64,000 bases of DNA. It comes from Henckelia pumila (lineage: Eukaryota > Streptophyta > Magnoliopsida > Lamiales > Gesneriaceae). Below, piece after piece: positions 62,076 to 64,000 of the stretch. The translations under genes and the position numbers were made by a program. Below the pieces are notes generated by a model. It ran no database searches. It had not been told where the DNA came from and worked only from the letters and a program-made list of their open reading frames with translations. The stretch spans positions 150,923,753 to 150,987,752 of the forward strand of contig NC_133123.1 of NCBI RefSeq assembly GCF_033568475.1. Reading direction: 5' to 3'. The first letter of the stretch is position 1, and each line of letters starts with the position of its first letter.

Positions 62076-64000
62076 AGTAATGAATAATCGAGTATAATAT
62101 ATACTAACACTCAACACACAAATTGTGTGTGAAACATATGTTTGCACATGTTTTTTTAAATTTCAATTTAATTACCAAATTGTAAAAAAAAGTATGATAT
62201 AAGATTTAATAAGATAATACTTTATATAAAATATGAGAAATTAAACATCTCCACAAAATTTAATATGTTTAGAAGTTAATGTATGAAAAAAATAGGTTTA
62301 AAATTAAGAAAAAAAGTTTCACAAAAAAAAACAGTTATTGTTTACTCCTCTTGCTTTATTAATAATTAGTCGTACCGCACATGTATTGCATGTGTAACTT
62401 TATATACAAATATTATGTTCTGTGTATATAAAATATAAATGTATTTTTTTCAAGTATTTGATTTGATTTTTTTTGTTGCAATTTGATAATTTTGTGGGTT
62501 TTTATTTTTGAAAAAAAAAATTTAATTAAGCATACCAAGAGACCACTAAAGTGTTCTTACTTTATATATAGTATATATATTAATAACTAACAAAAGATGC
62601 ACATTATGCGTGTGTGATCAATATGACGTAAACCAAATTGAATGTAGTTATTGTTTACTCCTCTTGCTTTATTAATACTATTAATAACTATGAAAAGATG
62701 CACACTATGCGTGTGTGGTCAATATGACATAAATCAAATTGAATGTAGTTTCCTTCAATATTGGAGAAGATTGTGTAGTTATTAATAATGTGGTAGAATG
62801 CAATTTACAAAATAAAAGCAATTTTTTTCGTTCTTGTTTTTCTCCTAGTTTTACTTTTTTTCAATGTAAATATATAAAATTTTAAATAACTACCAAAGTT
62901 TAAATGGTAAATATATTTTGGAGTCATCAAAGCGTACCAATATAGTTTCGAATGAAAAGTGGCTCAAGTTTTATAAAATAAATATTAAAGATATATATTA
63001 ATAGTATAGATATATACAAATACACATACTTAGTGTTCAAATATTTATTGTATAGTAGAGCACAAATTTTATGTCTGAAAAATAATTAAAAAATATTATT
63101 TACAACTTTAATTAATATGAAAAAAATTAATACTCGATATTAGAAATAAATTTTAAAAACCCGGAAAAAATAAATAATTGTATCATAGATTTAATATATT
63201 CAAAAATGGTTATTTAGACACAAAAATAACACGTATGTATCAACCCACCATAGCAAGAGGTAAAACATGAAAATTTTATAAAACAATCAAGGGTTAGGAT
63301 TTCTGTTAAATTTTCTCACGAGATAAGTATGCATTTTACATATTTCAGATGTAGTAGTATGTAGTTTGATGAAAAAAATCGTTGTTTACTTTTACAAGCC
63401 AGTGAGCCGTCAACACTTTCTGAGAAAGAGTCGCCAACACATCTCATAAATTTGCTCACAAATTTTGACTTTGTTGAATATTATAACCAACATTCAAATC
63501 TTCAATAAATGTTTTTTTGTATTTTAGCTCAACAATAGTGGCAACTGATCTTAAATGGTTTCATCTGGTTGTTTGACTCGATCTGGTTCGAGTTTGATCT
63601 TGGACAAATATATTTTGCTGAGTATGGTTTGAAATTGTTCTGGTGGAAGACATGAGAATTTGATCTCGTTGAATATATTATTTGAGTTTCTTCTAGAGGA
63701 TGCATATCCATTTGATTTGTTAAAATAACACTTGCGAGTTTGATCTGGACTGGTCCATTTACCGGAAACTTGATCTGAGAATAAATAACGATCAATTTTG
63801 TCTTGTCCATAATTACCCATTAGTTTGGTCTAAAATCCTGCTTCCATTTGTCCATAACGATCTTGTAAATTTAGTATTTGGTTTTGTTTGATCTAATTTT
63901 AATCATCAAAACTTTTGATTTAATAATAAACAGTGATACATTCGAACAAGTTTTAAATTTTGAACTGAAATTGATACATCATTATATATAGATTTATAAA

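Larger units (their letters stand above)
58490..64000. repeat. Duplication unit B
   Basis: Same order and orientation as unit A, extending to the window end and probably beyond. It lacks the copia element, the family 3 hAT MITE and the foldback element of unit A. It carries its own insertions at 58561-58937, about 61030-61800 and 61885-62075. Confidence 0.85.
60644..64000. other. Upstream flank of the unit B F-box gene
   Basis: No gene is supported. It holds AT-rich sequence, insertions absent from unit A, and the copia empty site near 63430-63445. The open frames at 63529-63820 are shared with 55501-55809 in unit A and are out-of-frame scraps without a recognised domain. Confidence 0.5.

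Noticed and set aside
63529-63820. Conserved protein shared by units A and B (also 55501-55809)
   Set aside because: The similarity is due to the segmental duplication; frames differ in length and carry no recognisable domain.

Overview
The window is nuclear DNA of a flowering plant. Its genes have GT-AG introns, the intergenic DNA is AT-rich and full of small transposons, and every gene encodes a plant-type protein. A eudicot is likely. A Lamiales/Gesneriaceae-like source is my guess from the extra ORF of the copia element, recalled from memory and not tested.

Layout. 1-5870: an Atos/FAM214-like gene on the minus strand (CDS 4641 down to 1244, six coding exons, 641 aa). 5870-16700: AT-rich intergenic DNA with a 5'-truncated LINE (9129-10380, 17-bp target duplication), a second LINE tail near 13.5-13.8 kb, a 172-bp MULE-like MITE and two MITEs at 15.6-16.7 kb. 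17331-20974: a plus-strand CDK-like kinase gene (seven exons, 574 aa, N-terminal MGC). 21792-26227: the mitochondrial pyruvate dehydrogenase E1 beta gene, convergent with the kinase (14 coding exons, 372 aa, one of them a 27-nt microexon). 26.8-34.5 kb: a nest of hAT-type non-autonomous elements with readable 8-bp target duplications, plus an LTR-like fragment at 27.6-28.8 kb. 36272-37173: a three-exon NAC gene (228 aa). 37.5-39.7 kb: two MULE-like elements and an AT palindrome.

From about 40.6 kb to the window end lies a direct duplication of about 5.5 kb. Unit A (40604-44508, continued at 55401-55981) and unit B (58490-64000) each carry one F-box/LRR/FBD gene on the minus strand. Unit A is split by a 10.9-kb Ty1-copia element of Sirevirus type (44509-55400, target duplication ATATC), and its F-box gene has several lesions. 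Unit B keeps the empty sites for the copia element and for a hAT MITE, so both inserted after the duplication. Both F-box copies share one frame break in a (CT)n tract.

How the genes relate: they are not a pathway cluster. The kinase, PDH E1 beta and Atos genes look like conserved housekeeping or regulatory genes, the NAC and F-box genes are members of large variable families, and the rest is transposon turnover. I found no tRNA, rRNA, CRISPR or bacterial-type system. The best candidates for something undescribed are the uncharacterised third ORF of the copia element, the shared frame break in the F-box pair, and a C37/G37 tract next to the splice donor of the PDH microexon.
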